Origin: Clostridiales bacterium | Lineage (GTDB): Bacteria; Bacillota; Clostridia; Lachnospirales; Lachnospiraceae | DNA length: 6,408 nucleotides | Reading direction: 5' to 3' | Assembly (NCBI GenBank): GCA_021204765.1 | Contig: JAJPYU010000247.1 | Span: forward strand, 1-6,408 | Shown: in pieces, positions 1 to 6,164 of the stretch | Layout of the letters: the number at the start of each line of letters is the position of its first letter | How positions within the stretch are numbered: the first letter of the stretch is position 1 | Position numbers and translations under genes: made by a program | The notes under the pieces: generated by a model | Databases searched by the model: none | Told to the model about the DNA's origin: nothing | Seen by the model: the letters and a program-made list of their open reading frames with translations, nothing else

Positions 1-91
1 CCGCAGACTGTCGGGTAAAAAGCATACGAGGCATAAATGTCAGAAGGAAACAGTTTTTTAACATAAGCTGCGACAGTTATCGCGTTTAAAT
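1..91. other. Short left-edge region before nspC, probably the end of an upstream operon gene
   Basis: On the + strand, one frame is open from base 3 to a TAA at 87-89, a second closes at 59-61, and the third closes at 16-18. The frame ending at 87-89 would stop 2 bases before the nspC ATG, a spacing typical of translational coupling. I cannot recognise a family from its 28 residues, and they are rich in basic and polar residues, so it may be non-coding. In related operons the gene before nspC is a carboxy(nor)spermidine dehydrogenase; that is an expectation from context, not something seen here. A small inverted repeat, GCGA-N6-TCGC, sits at 70-83. I see no convincing promoter. Confidence 0.35.
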
Positions 92-1249
92 ATGAAAAGA
101 TCATCAGCTGCAAACTGCCATATAAAAAATTTTGATTCCTTAAAGACCCCCTGCTATGTGATAGACGAGTCCGCCGTTGAGAGAAACTGCCGGATCCTCG
201 CAGGTGTTATGGAGCGGACCGGATGCAGAATTCTGCTGGCCCAGAAAGCATTCTCCGCATACAGTATCTATCCGCTAATCGGAAAATACCTTTCCGGTAC
301 GACGGCCAGCGGTCTCTATGAGGCACGGCTTTCAAAGGAGGAGATGGGAAAGGAAAACCATATTTTTTCCCCGGCCTACAAAGATGAGGAATTTGATGAG
401 ATCGCCACCCTGTGCGACCACATCGTTTTTAATTCCCTGAGTCAGTTTTACAGATACAGGGACCGGTGTTTAGGCTTCGGAAGGAGCGCGGGACTGCGCG
501 TAAACCCTGAATTCTCGACCCAGGATCACGCAGTCTACGATCCCTGTATGCCGGGAAGCCGCCTGGGAGTGACAGCCGAAGACCTGGTCGGAGCCGATCT
601 GGATGGCATAGAGGGGCTGCATTTTCACACCCTCTGCGAGCAGGATTCCGATGCCCTGGAGGCGACCCTTGAGGTGGTGGAGGAAAAATTCTCCGGGCTT
701 TTAAGGCGTGTAAAATGGATAAATTTCGGGGGAGGACACCATATCACCCGGGAGGGCTACGATATTGAACGGCTTGAGCGCTGCATACTTCATATGCGGG
801 ATGCTTACGGCGCTGAAATCTATCTGGAACCGGGCGAGGCCGTGGCGTTAAACGCCGGATACCTGGTCACGGAGGTGTTGGATCTTGTGAAAAATTCCGG
901 CGTGGAAAACGCTGTGCTGGACGCCAGCGCGGCCTGCCATATGCCGGATGTGCTGGAGATGCCCTACCGCCCTCCTCTTCGCGACAGTGCCCAGCCGGGG
1001 ATTAAGCCGTACACTTACCGGCTTGCCGGGAATACCTGCCTGGCGGGTGACATTATCGGGGATTACAGCTTTGACGAACCGCTTTCGGTCGGGAACCGTC
1101 TCGTGTTTGAGGACATGGCCATTTATTCCATGGTAAAGAACAATACGTTTAACGGCGTTCCCCTCCCGTTCATCTATATCCTGGAAAAAAGCGGGAACTG
1201 CCGCCTCATAAAAAGTTTCGGGTACGGGGATTTTAAGGGGCGCCTGTGA
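92..1249 (+). CDS. nspC: Carboxynorspermidine/carboxyspermidine decarboxylase NspC
   Basis: This 385-residue protein is a PLP-dependent decarboxylase of the alanine racemase/ornithine decarboxylase fold (fold type III). The family removes CO2 from carboxyspermidine or carboxynorspermidine to give spermidine or norspermidine in the cytoplasm. The N-terminal LKTPCYVIDE (17-26) is typical of NspC. K52 in LLAQKAFS is the expected PLP Schiff-base lysine. Other expected elements are HFHTLCE (177-183), the PLP-phosphate loop GGGHH (213-217), EPGE (246-249), the active-site cysteine C316 in TCLAGD, and Y345 in the C-terminal YSMVKN. The length is close to the family norm, so the gene looks intact. 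The start is the only in-frame ATG before the conserved N-terminus, but no clear ribosome binding site precedes it, so initiation may depend on the gene to the left. It is followed by aguA and aguB, which make putrescine. The substrate is therefore more probably carboxyspermidine, although sequence alone cannot separate the two. Confidence 0.95.
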   Translation: MKRSSAANCHIKNFDSLKTPCYVIDESAVERNCRILAGVMERTGCRILLAQKAFSAYSIYPLIGKYLSGTTASGLYEARLSKEEMGKENHIFSPAYKDEEFDEIATLCDHIVFNSLSQFYRYRDRCLGFGRSAGLRVNPEFSTQDHAVYDPCMPGSRLGVTAEDLVGADLDGIEGLHFHTLCEQDSDALEATLEVVEEKFSGLLRRVKWINFGGGHHITREGYDIERLERCILHMRDAYGAEIYLEPGEAVALNAGYLVTEVLDLVKNSGVENAVLDASAACHMPDVLEMPYRPPLRDSAQPGIKPYTYRLAGNTCLAGDIIGDYSFDEPLSVGNRLVFEDMAIYSMVKNNTFNGVPLPFIYILEKSGNCRLIKSFGYGDFKGRL

Positions 1250-1284
1250 TGTTTGTGATTCAGTATATGTTTAAGGAGCTTTAA
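1235..1284 (+). other. Candidate 11-codon coupling or leader ORF between nspC and aguA
   Basis: An ATG at 1249-1251 overlaps the nspC stop by one base (TGATG). It opens an 11-codon frame, MFVIQYMFKEL, that ends in TAA at 1282-1284, two bases before the aguA GTG. An AAGGGG at 1235-1240 lies 8 bases upstream of this ATG and could serve as a ribosome binding site. The aguA Shine-Dalgarno AAGGAG (1273-1278) forms codons 9 and 10 of the frame. The arrangement would let ribosomes ending nspC continue to the aguA start, or control access to it. Seen: the frame and the spacing. Not shown: translation. A frame this short can occur by chance. Confidence 0.35.
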
Positions 1285-1286
1285 CA

Positions 1287-2423
1287 GTGGATAAAAGGCA
1301 GGACCTTTCCGGGTGGAGAATGCCCGGGGAATTCGAACCCCACGCGGGGACAATGCTCATCTGGCCGGTCCGGCCGGGGAGCTGGCCTTATGGGGGAGCT
1401 GCCGCGAAACGGGCCTTCTGTCAGGTGATGGAGGCAATCGCAGAAAGCGAAGAAGTCTGGCTTCTGGCCGATGGTGAACACATGGAGGAGGCGCGGTCTA
1501 TGGCGCCCCGGGGTGTCCACCTGCTTAATATTGAGAGCGACGACGCCTGGGCCAGGGATGTCGGGCCGACATTTGTGGTGAGGGATAAGGCCCCCTGCAC
1601 GGATCCGGAAAGAGGCGATCATAAAGAAAAATATGAAAAAAAGATCCTCGGAATAGACTGGGCATTTAATGCCTGGGGAGGGGATACAGACGGTCTCTAT
1701 GCCCACTGGGAGCGGGATGATAAAGTCGCCTCACGGTTTTGCGGGGCCCTTGATCTGCCCTGTTATGACGCTCATCCCTTCATACTGGAGGGCGGATCAA
1801 TACACAGCGACGGCGAGGGAACGATCATCACCACAGAGTCATGCCTGCTAAGCCCAGGCAGGAACGCCTCTATGACAAAGAAAGAGATAGAGCATACTCT
1901 CTGTTCGCTGCTGGGAGGCAAAAAAGTGATCTGGCTTCCCCGGGGGATTTACAACGACGAAACCAACGAACACGTGGACAACATCTGCGCCTTTGTGAAG
2001 CCCGGGGAGGCTGTCCTGGCATGGACCGACGACAAATCCGATCCCCAGTATGAAATGAGTCTCGCCTGCCTCGAGACCCTGGAGAGTGAGTGCGACGCCC
2101 GGGGAAGAAAAATCATTGTGCACAAACTTCCCATTCCTGTGATCCCGGTCACGGTAACAGAAAGCGATCTGCCGGGATATGTCTTTGAGGAGGGCGAGGA
2201 TGTGCGCCGCGCCGGGGAGCACCTGGCCGCGAGCTACGTAAATTTTTATATAACCAACGGGGGAGTGCTGGTGCCCCAGTTCGGGGACGCAAACGATGCA
2301 GCTGCCGTAAAGATCCTGAAAGGACTGTTTCCTGAACGCAGAATTTATCCGATCGAAGCCCGGGACATACTTCTGGGAGGCGGAAATATACACTGCATAA
2401 CCCAGCAGATCCCGATGGCGTGA
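1287..2423 (+). CDS. aguA: Agmatine deiminase
   Basis: This 378-residue protein is an agmatine deiminase of the guanidino-group modifying (peptidyl-arginine deiminase-like) superfamily. The family hydrolyses agmatine to N-carbamoylputrescine and ammonia in the cytoplasm. Visible family elements are the N-terminal MPGEFEPH (12-19), DDAWARDVGPTF (85-96) with a substrate-binding aspartate, LEGGSIH (167-173), NEHVDN (227-232) with catalytic H229 and D231, FGDANDAAA (332-340), and GGGNIHC (364-370), in which C370 is the nucleophile that forms the covalent amidino intermediate. The length matches the family and nothing appears missing. The start is a GTG at 1287, chosen because AAGGAG at 1273-1278 lies 8 bases upstream and the next residues match the family start. 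It lies 37 bases after nspC and probably shares its transcript. Its product is the substrate of AguB. A fermentative AguA/putrescine carbamoyltransferase pathway is less likely, because an amidase gene follows rather than a transcarbamoylase gene. Confidence 0.97.
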   Translation: MDKRQDLSGWRMPGEFEPHAGTMLIWPVRPGSWPYGGAAAKRAFCQVMEAIAESEEVWLLADGEHMEEARSMAPRGVHLLNIESDDAWARDVGPTFVVRDKAPCTDPERGDHKEKYEKKILGIDWAFNAWGGDTDGLYAHWERDDKVASRFCGALDLPCYDAHPFILEGGSIHSDGEGTIITTESCLLSPGRNASMTKKEIEHTLCSLLGGKKVIWLPRGIYNDETNEHVDNICAFVKPGEAVLAWTDDKSDPQYEMSLACLETLESECDARGRKIIVHKLPIPVIPVTVTESDLPGYVFEEGEDVRRAGEHLAASYVNFYITNGGVLVPQFGDANDAAAVKILKGLFPERRIYPIEARDILLGGGNIHCITQQIPMA

Positions 2424-2534
2424 AAACCACACAGATTATATAAACTATGATGCCGGGGGTCAAAAGTACGATATCTTTTTGTTGTTTCGCACCTCGTGCT
2501 TTCGCAGTCCTGAAAATATGTGAGAGGAGACCGT
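2424..2534 (+). other. Intergenic region aguA-aguB with hairpin and direct repeat
   Basis: At 111 bases this is the longest gap inside the polyamine operon. It contains CAAAAG facing CTTTTTG (2461-2481), a hairpin GCAC-CTC-GTGC (2489-2499), and a 7-base direct repeat TTTCGCA at 2485-2491 and 2500-2506. A TATGAT at 2446-2451 resembles a -10 box but has no convincing -35. The hairpin is not followed by a T-tract, so it is a poor intrinsic terminator. The aguB ribosome binding site AGAGGAG is at 2523-2529. The structured block at about 2446-2510 could be an interspersed repeat or an RNA processing site; neither can be shown from one copy. Confidence 0.4.
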
Positions 2535-3407
2535 ATGAGAAAAGTCACCGTCTCCGCCGTCCAGATGCAGTGCGGTGGATCAACACAGGAAAACATAAAA
2601 AAAGCCGGGGAGCTGGTCTTAAGTGCCGCCGCAAAAGGAGCGAATATCGTCCTTCTCCCTGAGCTTTTTGAGCGCAAATATTTCTGCCAGGAACGCCGGT
2701 ATGAGTATTACAGCTTCGCGAAGCCGGTTACGGAAAACGACGCGGTGAGATATTTTCTGCCGCTGACAGAGGAGCTTAACATAGTGCTTCCGGTCAGCTT
2801 TTATGAGCGCGACGGCAATGTCCTTTACAACAGCGCCGCGGTGCTTGACTGCGGAAAACTCCTCGGGGTATACAGAAAGACCCATATCCCTGACGATCAT
2901 TATTACCAGGAGAAATTTTATTTTACGCCGGGAAATACCGGTTTTAAAGTGTGGGATACGACCTTCGGAAAGGTCGGAGTAGGTATCTGCTGGGATCAGT
3001 GGTTCCCGGAGACTGCCCGCTGCCTGGCGCTTGCCGGAGCCGAGGTCATTCTTTTCCCCACGGCCATAGGTTCCGAGCCCATATTGGGCTGCGACTCGTC
3101 TGAGCACTGGAGGAGGGTCATGCAGGGCCATGCCGCGGCAAACCTTGTTCCCATAGCCGCAGCAAACCGTTTCGGGCGGGAGGAGGTGACTCCCTGCGCC
3201 GAAAACGGAGGGCAGAGTTCTTCACTGGATTTTTACGGATCAAGCTTTATAGCGGGTCCGACCGGCGAGATCATCGCATCTGCCGAAAAGAGCGGTGAGG
3301 AGATATTAACCGCTGAGTTTGACCTGGATGAACTTGACAGGGAACGCCTTTTTTGGGGGCTTTTCAGGGACCGCAGGCCGGACTGTTACGGAGACATCAC
3401 GAAATAG
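2535..3407 (+). CDS. aguB: N-carbamoylputrescine amidase (nitrilase superfamily)
   Basis: This 290-residue carbon-nitrogen hydrolase converts N-carbamoylputrescine to putrescine, CO2 and ammonia in the cytoplasm, completing the agmatine-to-putrescine route begun by AguA. The nitrilase catalytic triad is visible: E43 in LLPELFE, K115 in GVYRKTHIPD, and nucleophile C152 in GICWDQWFPE. The segment DDHYYQEKFYFTPGN (120-134) and the C-terminal WGLFRDRRPDCYG (274-286) are characteristic of the AguB branch. The start was placed at ATG 2535, because AGAGGAG at 2523-2529 lies 5 bases upstream and MRKVTVSAVQMQ is the usual family start. A GTG in frame at 2520 would add five residues but would put the ribosome binding site inside the gene. 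The gene is last in the operon and converges with the methyltransferase gene across a 33-base gap. The protein looks complete. Confidence 0.96.
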   Translation: MRKVTVSAVQMQCGGSTQENIKKAGELVLSAAAKGANIVLLPELFERKYFCQERRYEYYSFAKPVTENDAVRYFLPLTEELNIVLPVSFYERDGNVLYNSAAVLDCGKLLGVYRKTHIPDDHYYQEKFYFTPGNTGFKVWDTTFGKVGVGICWDQWFPETARCLALAGAEVILFPTAIGSEPILGCDSSEHWRRVMQGHAAANLVPIAAANRFGREEVTPCAENGGQSSSLDFYGSSFIAGPTGEIIASAEKSGEEILTAEFDLDELDRERLFWGLFRDRRPDCYGDITK

Positions 3408-3446
3408 ACAGATTTCCATGACTGTTCACTCCCTGTCTTTTCATGG
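3407..3446. terminator. Weak inverted repeats between convergent genes
   Basis: The 33-base gap between aguB and the methyltransferase gene holds two overlapping inverted repeats: GACAG (3407-3411) with CTGTC (3433-3437), which is followed by TTTT, and CCATGA (3416-3421) with TCATGG (3441-3446), which overlaps the methyltransferase stop. The first could form a weak rightward terminator for the polyamine operon, but its loop is 21 bases and its stem only 5 bp. No strong intrinsic terminator is visible for either gene. Confidence 0.25.
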
Positions 3447-4886
3447 CTCATTGCTGACGCGGGACATCAATACTACCGTTTCGACGTGAACAGTTTGCGG
3501 GAAATTGTCAACCGGGGAGACTTTTTTCAGCTCATATCCGCCGTCACAGAGAATTCTGAGGTCTCGCGCCAGGGTCGAGGGATTGCAGCTGACATAGACT
3601 ATCCTGTCCGGTGCGGCCTCTATGATCGTCTCCAGCAGCCTCTCATCACAGCCCTTGCGGGGAGGATCCACCACCACGACGTCAGGCCGGGCCATTCTGC
3701 TATTCCTGTCCAATACTTTCTGCACATGGGCTTCACTACCGCTGCCACGCTTTCCGCTTCCGTCCCCACCTGGCTGCTGTCCGCAAAACTCCGGCAATAC
3801 CTCCTCTGCCTTGCCCCGGATGAATTCCACATTTTTAATCCCATTGATCTTTGCGTTCCTCCCGGCATCGGCCACAGCCTGGGGCACTGTCTCCACGCCG
3901 TATACCCATCCCGCCTTTTTTGCCATGAACAGAGAGATGGTCCCTATGCCACAGTAGAGATCCCAGACTGTCTCACTGCCGCTGAGGCCTGCATAGTCCA
4001 GAGCCAGGTCATACATCACCTTAGTCTGAACCGGATTGACCTGATAGAAGGATTCCGGGGAGATTTGGAATTTCACCTCCCCGATATAATCCGTGATATA
4101 CTCCTTTCCACGGATAAAGCGGGTCTCATCGCCTAATATCACATTATCCTGACGCTGATTTATATTTACGGAAAAGCTGGTCATACCGGGGATTTTCCAA
4201 AGTCTTTCAGCCAGTTCATCTTCGCCGGGAAATCCCTGACCGTTTATGACGAGGCAGACGAGTATCTCTTTTGTACTGAAGCCATAACGTATCAATACAT
4301 GGCGTACCAGTCCCTCACCCGTCTCCTCATTGTAGGTGCTTATATGATGCTCCTCCATGAAGCTGATAACGACATCCAGAATTTCCCTGTTCACCGGCAC
4401 GCCCACAACACAGTCTCCAGTGGGAATAATGCTATGTGTCCTTCCCGCGTAGAATCCTGCAATGATATGACCATCCTTATCAGTTCCAACCGGGAACTGA
4501 GCTTTATTCCGATAATGAAAAGGATCCTTCATTCCGACTATGGGCTCTATGGGGATTTCCTCAAAGCCTCCGATTCGCCGCAAATCATTCTCAACCTTTT
4601 TCTGCTTGAATTCCAGCTGCTTGCTGTAAGAAAGGGCCTGTATCTGGCAGCCGCCGCACCGGCGGTGTATGGGGCAGGGCGGTTCGCCGCGATCCGGAGA
4701 AGGCCGGATAAGCTCTATGACCCTGGCATAGCCGTAGGTCTTTTTTAATTTAGTCACGCCCACTCTTGCTATATCGCCGATGAGGGCATCCTTCACGAAA
4801 AAGGTCATGCCCTCATATCTGCCTATGCCCAACCCATCCACGGACATATCTTCTATTTTAATGATAAACTCGTCGTTCTTTTTCAC
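3441..4886 (-). CDS. rlmD: 23S rRNA (uracil-5-)-methyltransferase, RlmD/RumA family
   Basis: This 481-residue SAM-dependent enzyme makes 5-methyluridine in 23S rRNA. Residues 1-60 form a TRAM RNA-binding domain (MSVDGLGIGRYEGMTFFV at 14-31). An iron-sulfur cluster site follows: C71, C77 and C80 in C-X5-CGGC, with C159 in TGDC. The central RNA-binding domain ends in ISPESFYQVNP (275-285). The SAM-binding Rossmann domain has DLYCGIGTISL (309-319), DPPRKGC (407-413), catalytic C434 in SCNPSTLARD, and general base E469 in HVETV. Residues 365-400 are an extra Gly/Ser/Lys-rich stretch between the SAM motif and DPPRKG, probably a surface loop. Translation starts at a GTG with GGGAGAGGG just upstream (4891-4899), giving a complete TRAM domain. 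In Firmicutes one enzyme of this family can methylate both U747 and U1939 (RlmCD), so the exact site is uncertain. It lies 73 bases downstream of the exoribonuclease gene on the same strand. Confidence 0.93.
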   Translation of the reverse strand: MKKNDEFIIKIEDMSVDGLGIGRYEGMTFFVKDALIGDIARVGVTKLKKTYGYARVIELIRPSPDRGEPPCPIHRRCGGCQIQALSYSKQLEFKQKKVENDLRRIGGFEEIPIEPIVGMKDPFHYRNKAQFPVGTDKDGHIIAGFYAGRTHSIIPTGDCVVGVPVNREILDVVISFMEEHHISTYNEETGEGLVRHVLIRYGFSTKEILVCLVINGQGFPGEDELAERLWKIPGMTSFSVNINQRQDNVILGDETRFIRGKEYITDYIGEVKFQISPESFYQVNPVQTKVMYDLALDYAGLSGSETVWDLYCGIGTISLFMAKKAGWVYGVETVPQAVADAGRNAKINGIKNVEFIRGKAEEVLPEFCGQQPGGDGSGKRGSGSEAHVQKVLDRNSRMARPDVVVVDPPRKGCDERLLETIIEAAPDRIVYVSCNPSTLARDLRILCDGGYELKKVSPVDNFPQTVHVETVVLMSRVSNEP

Positions 4887-4916
4887 AGAACCCTCTCCCG
4901 CACAATTTCACGATTA

Positions 4917-4950
4917 CATTTCAGACATCAGCCAACTGATGCCTGAAATG
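4917..4950 (-). terminator. 15-bp hairpin between exoribonuclease and methyltransferase genes
   Basis: Arms 4917-4931 and 4936-4950 enclose a 4-base loop. The only imperfection is the 4925/4942 pair, which is A-C on the + strand but U-G, an acceptable wobble, in RNA of the - strand. The full stem therefore forms only in the leftward transcript, which runs from the exoribonuclease stop (4960) towards the methyltransferase start (4886). No U-tract follows (the next bases read TAATCG), so it is not a classic intrinsic terminator. It could act as a partial terminator, a 3'-end stabiliser or a processing site separating the two genes. Confidence 0.55.
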
Positions 4951-4959
4951 CAACGACAG

Positions 4960-5913
4960 CTAATCCTCCGGCTTTCCGGTCCTGCGTATATTGGACTCAA
5001 GATAACGGTTGTATCCCTGCCATTTGGTGCTGCCCTCCGGCTCCGCCGCCAGGGCCTCCTTCATAGTCTCCATCTTGGCATCTACATTGTCGGCAAAGCT
5101 CAGGGCCACAGCCTCAGCCAGAGCCGGCTTTTTGGGCGAACCGAACTCCAGCTCCCCATGATGGGACAGTATACAGTGGATGAGCTCGGAGGCCAGCTGC
5201 TCCGGAAATCCCTCAATGGTCTCAATATGCTTCTTTATCTTCATGGCTCCCAGGACTATGTGTCCGATAAGCTGTCCGTCGTCTGTATAGTCATTGGCCG
5301 GGAAAGGGGCCAGTTCCTCGAGCTTTCCTATATCGTGGAACATGGCTGCCGCAAGGAGCAGATCGCGATTTAAAATGGGATACTGTTTACATAAAAAATA
5401 GCAGGTCCCGGTCACGTTCAGGGTGTGCTCTGTCAGGCCTCCCACGAAGCCGTGGTGAACGGACTTGGCCGCCGACTGGAATTGGAACTTCCTGGCAAAA
5501 TCCTCGTCGCCAAAGAAAGACTGCGCCAGTTCCTTTAAATAGTGATTTTTTATCTTGTCGATAAAGCCGGTGAGCTCCCCATACATCTCCGGGATGTCGT
5601 GCTCGCTGACAGGCATGTAATCCATGGCATTCACCGTGTCGGGACCCGCCTTCTTCGCCCGCTTCACATTCAGCTGGGGCTTGCCCTGGAAGCTGGTGAC
5701 ATCGCCGGTGATGTATACGTAATCCAGGGACTCGAATTCGTCGATGCCGCCGGAATTCACGTCCCAGATCTTCGCGTCTATGGAACCGGACTTGTCCTGG
5801 AGGACCAGGGATTCATAGGGTTTACCCGCTTTGGTGAGGAAAGTCTGCCTGCTGCGGCAGAGATAGACCTCGGAAACGCGCTCGCCTTCGCGCAGTGTGT
5901 CAATATACTTCAT
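4960..5913 (-). CDS. yhaM: 3'-5' exoribonuclease, YhaM/CBF1 family (OB fold + HD domain)
   Basis: This 317-residue protein matches the YhaM family of Firmicutes, metal-dependent 3'-5' exonucleases that degrade RNA and in some cases single-stranded DNA. Residues 1-90 look like an OB-fold nucleic-acid-binding domain (LVLQDKSGSIDAKIWD at 36-51, VYITGDV and GKPQLNV after it). Residues about 150-280 are an HD metal-dependent phosphohydrolase domain with metal ligands H154 or H163 (HHG, TEHT), H193-D194 in FHDIGK, H218 in IGHIV, H251/H252 in LSHHGE, and D275 in FADNVDAK. The length and domain order agree with the family. The ATG start has AAAGGG (5921-5926) 7 bases upstream. A candidate promoter and a long leader lie to the right, and the methyltransferase gene follows downstream. 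A nucleotide phosphohydrolase role is possible for HD proteins in general, but the OB-HD pairing favours the nuclease. Confidence 0.93.
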   Translation of the reverse strand: MKYIDTLREGERVSEVYLCRSRQTFLTKAGKPYESLVLQDKSGSIDAKIWDVNSGGIDEFESLDYVYITGDVTSFQGKPQLNVKRAKKAGPDTVNAMDYMPVSEHDIPEMYGELTGFIDKIKNHYLKELAQSFFGDEDFARKFQFQSAAKSVHHGFVGGLTEHTLNVTGTCYFLCKQYPILNRDLLLAAAMFHDIGKLEELAPFPANDYTDDGQLIGHIVLGAMKIKKHIETIEGFPEQLASELIHCILSHHGELEFGSPKKPALAEAVALSFADNVDAKMETMKEALAAEPEGSTKWQGYNRYLESNIRRTGKPED

Positions 5914-5936
5914 AATGATTCCCTTTCTTTATAAGT

Positions 5937-5955
5937 TTATGAGGTGTACTCATAA
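5937..5955 (-). promoter_or_regulatory. Palindrome next to the exoribonuclease ribosome binding site
   Basis: TTATGAG (5937-5943) and CTCATAA (5949-5955) are perfect 7-bp arms around a 5-base spacer. The repeat ends 10 bases upstream of the AAAGGG ribosome binding site of the leftward exoribonuclease gene. As RNA it would be a small hairpin whose loop is complementary to 6018-6022. As DNA it could be an operator. Which of these applies cannot be decided here. Confidence 0.45.
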
Positions 5956-5966
5956 GAAAAACATAG

Positions 5967-6005
5967 CAGGATTTCACAAAACAGGCAAATGTCTTGTGAA
6001 ATCTG
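5967..6005 (-). promoter_or_regulatory. Long hairpin in the exoribonuclease leader
   Basis: Perfect 10-base arms GATTTCACAA (5970-5979) and TTGTGAAATC (5994-6003) are extended inwards by ACA/TGT (5981-5983 with 5990-5992) after one non-canonical position. That position (5980/5993) is A-C on the + strand but U-G in - strand RNA, so the 14-bp stem is continuous only in the leftward transcript. Two outer pairs form if G5969 is bulged. A run of five U follows 5-8 bases later in - strand RNA (5957-5961), which raises the possibility of a weak attenuator before the exoribonuclease gene. Confidence 0.5.
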
Positions 6006-6095
6006 GTTTCTGACTCGTACACCGCCAGGCATTTTGGCAACAGCCAACCATTTCTTTGTTTTTAAATACAAGTATTGCATATTTTTTATTAACAC

Positions 6096-6119
6096 TAAGA
6101 TTATACTAATTTAATCTTA
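6096..6119. promoter_or_regulatory. AT-rich 24-bp palindrome over the leftward promoter
   Basis: Perfect 8-bp arms TAAGATTA (6096-6103) and TAATCTTA (6112-6119) are separated by 8 bases. The palindrome covers the whole -10 box and most of the spacer of the candidate exoribonuclease promoter. That is a position where a dimeric repressor would block transcription. No regulator gene is in the window, and AT-rich DNA gives such repeats by chance more often than mixed sequence does, so operator function is an inference. Confidence 0.4.
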
Positions 6120-6128
6120 TACGTGCAA
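6100..6128 (-). promoter_or_regulatory. Candidate sigma-A promoter for the exoribonuclease gene
   Basis: Reading leftward, TTGCAC (complement of 6123-6128) and a perfect TATAAT (complement of 6100-6105) are separated by 17 bases. The -10 is consensus, while the -35 matches only at TTG. Transcription would begin near 6093 and give a leader of about 180 bases before the ATG at 5913. Confidence 0.6.
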
Positions 6129-6135
6129 CCGATAA

Positions 6136-6164
6136 TTGCCCCCTGTCAGGATTTTTGATATAAT
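6136..6164 (+). promoter_or_regulatory. Candidate extended -10 promoter for mutS2
   Basis: TATAAT at 6159-6164 is preceded by TGA, giving an extended -10 (TGN-TATAAT). TTGCCC at 6136-6141, 17 bases upstream, matches four of six -35 positions. The start site would fall near 6171, leaving a short leader of about 23 bases that still includes the GAGGG ribosome binding site at 6184-6188. Confidence 0.7.

Noticed and set aside
1848..2432. A 194-residue open frame on the - strand opposite aguA, and similar long antisense frames at 1281-1706 and 2619-3131
   Set aside because: They lie wholly or mostly over well-supported genes, show no recognisable motifs, and are expected from the codon bias of the sense genes.
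2520..2534. GTG at 2520 as the start of aguB
   Set aside because: The AGAGGAG ribosome binding site would fall within the coding sequence, and the extra five residues are not part of the usual family start.
2447..2662. A 71-codon frame starting at ATGATG in the aguA-aguB gap
   Set aside because: It has no ribosome binding site and runs out of frame through the conserved start of aguB.
4780..5373. A 197-residue + strand frame across the exoribonuclease/methyltransferase junction
   Set aside because: It is antisense to two genes with intact catalytic motifs, has no ribosome binding site that I can see, and spans the intergenic hairpin.
6017..6033. CCGCCAGGCAT resembles the 3' end of 5S rRNA
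   Set aside because: Only about ten bases agree, the preceding sequence does not form a 5S fold, and the location is a divergent promoter region.
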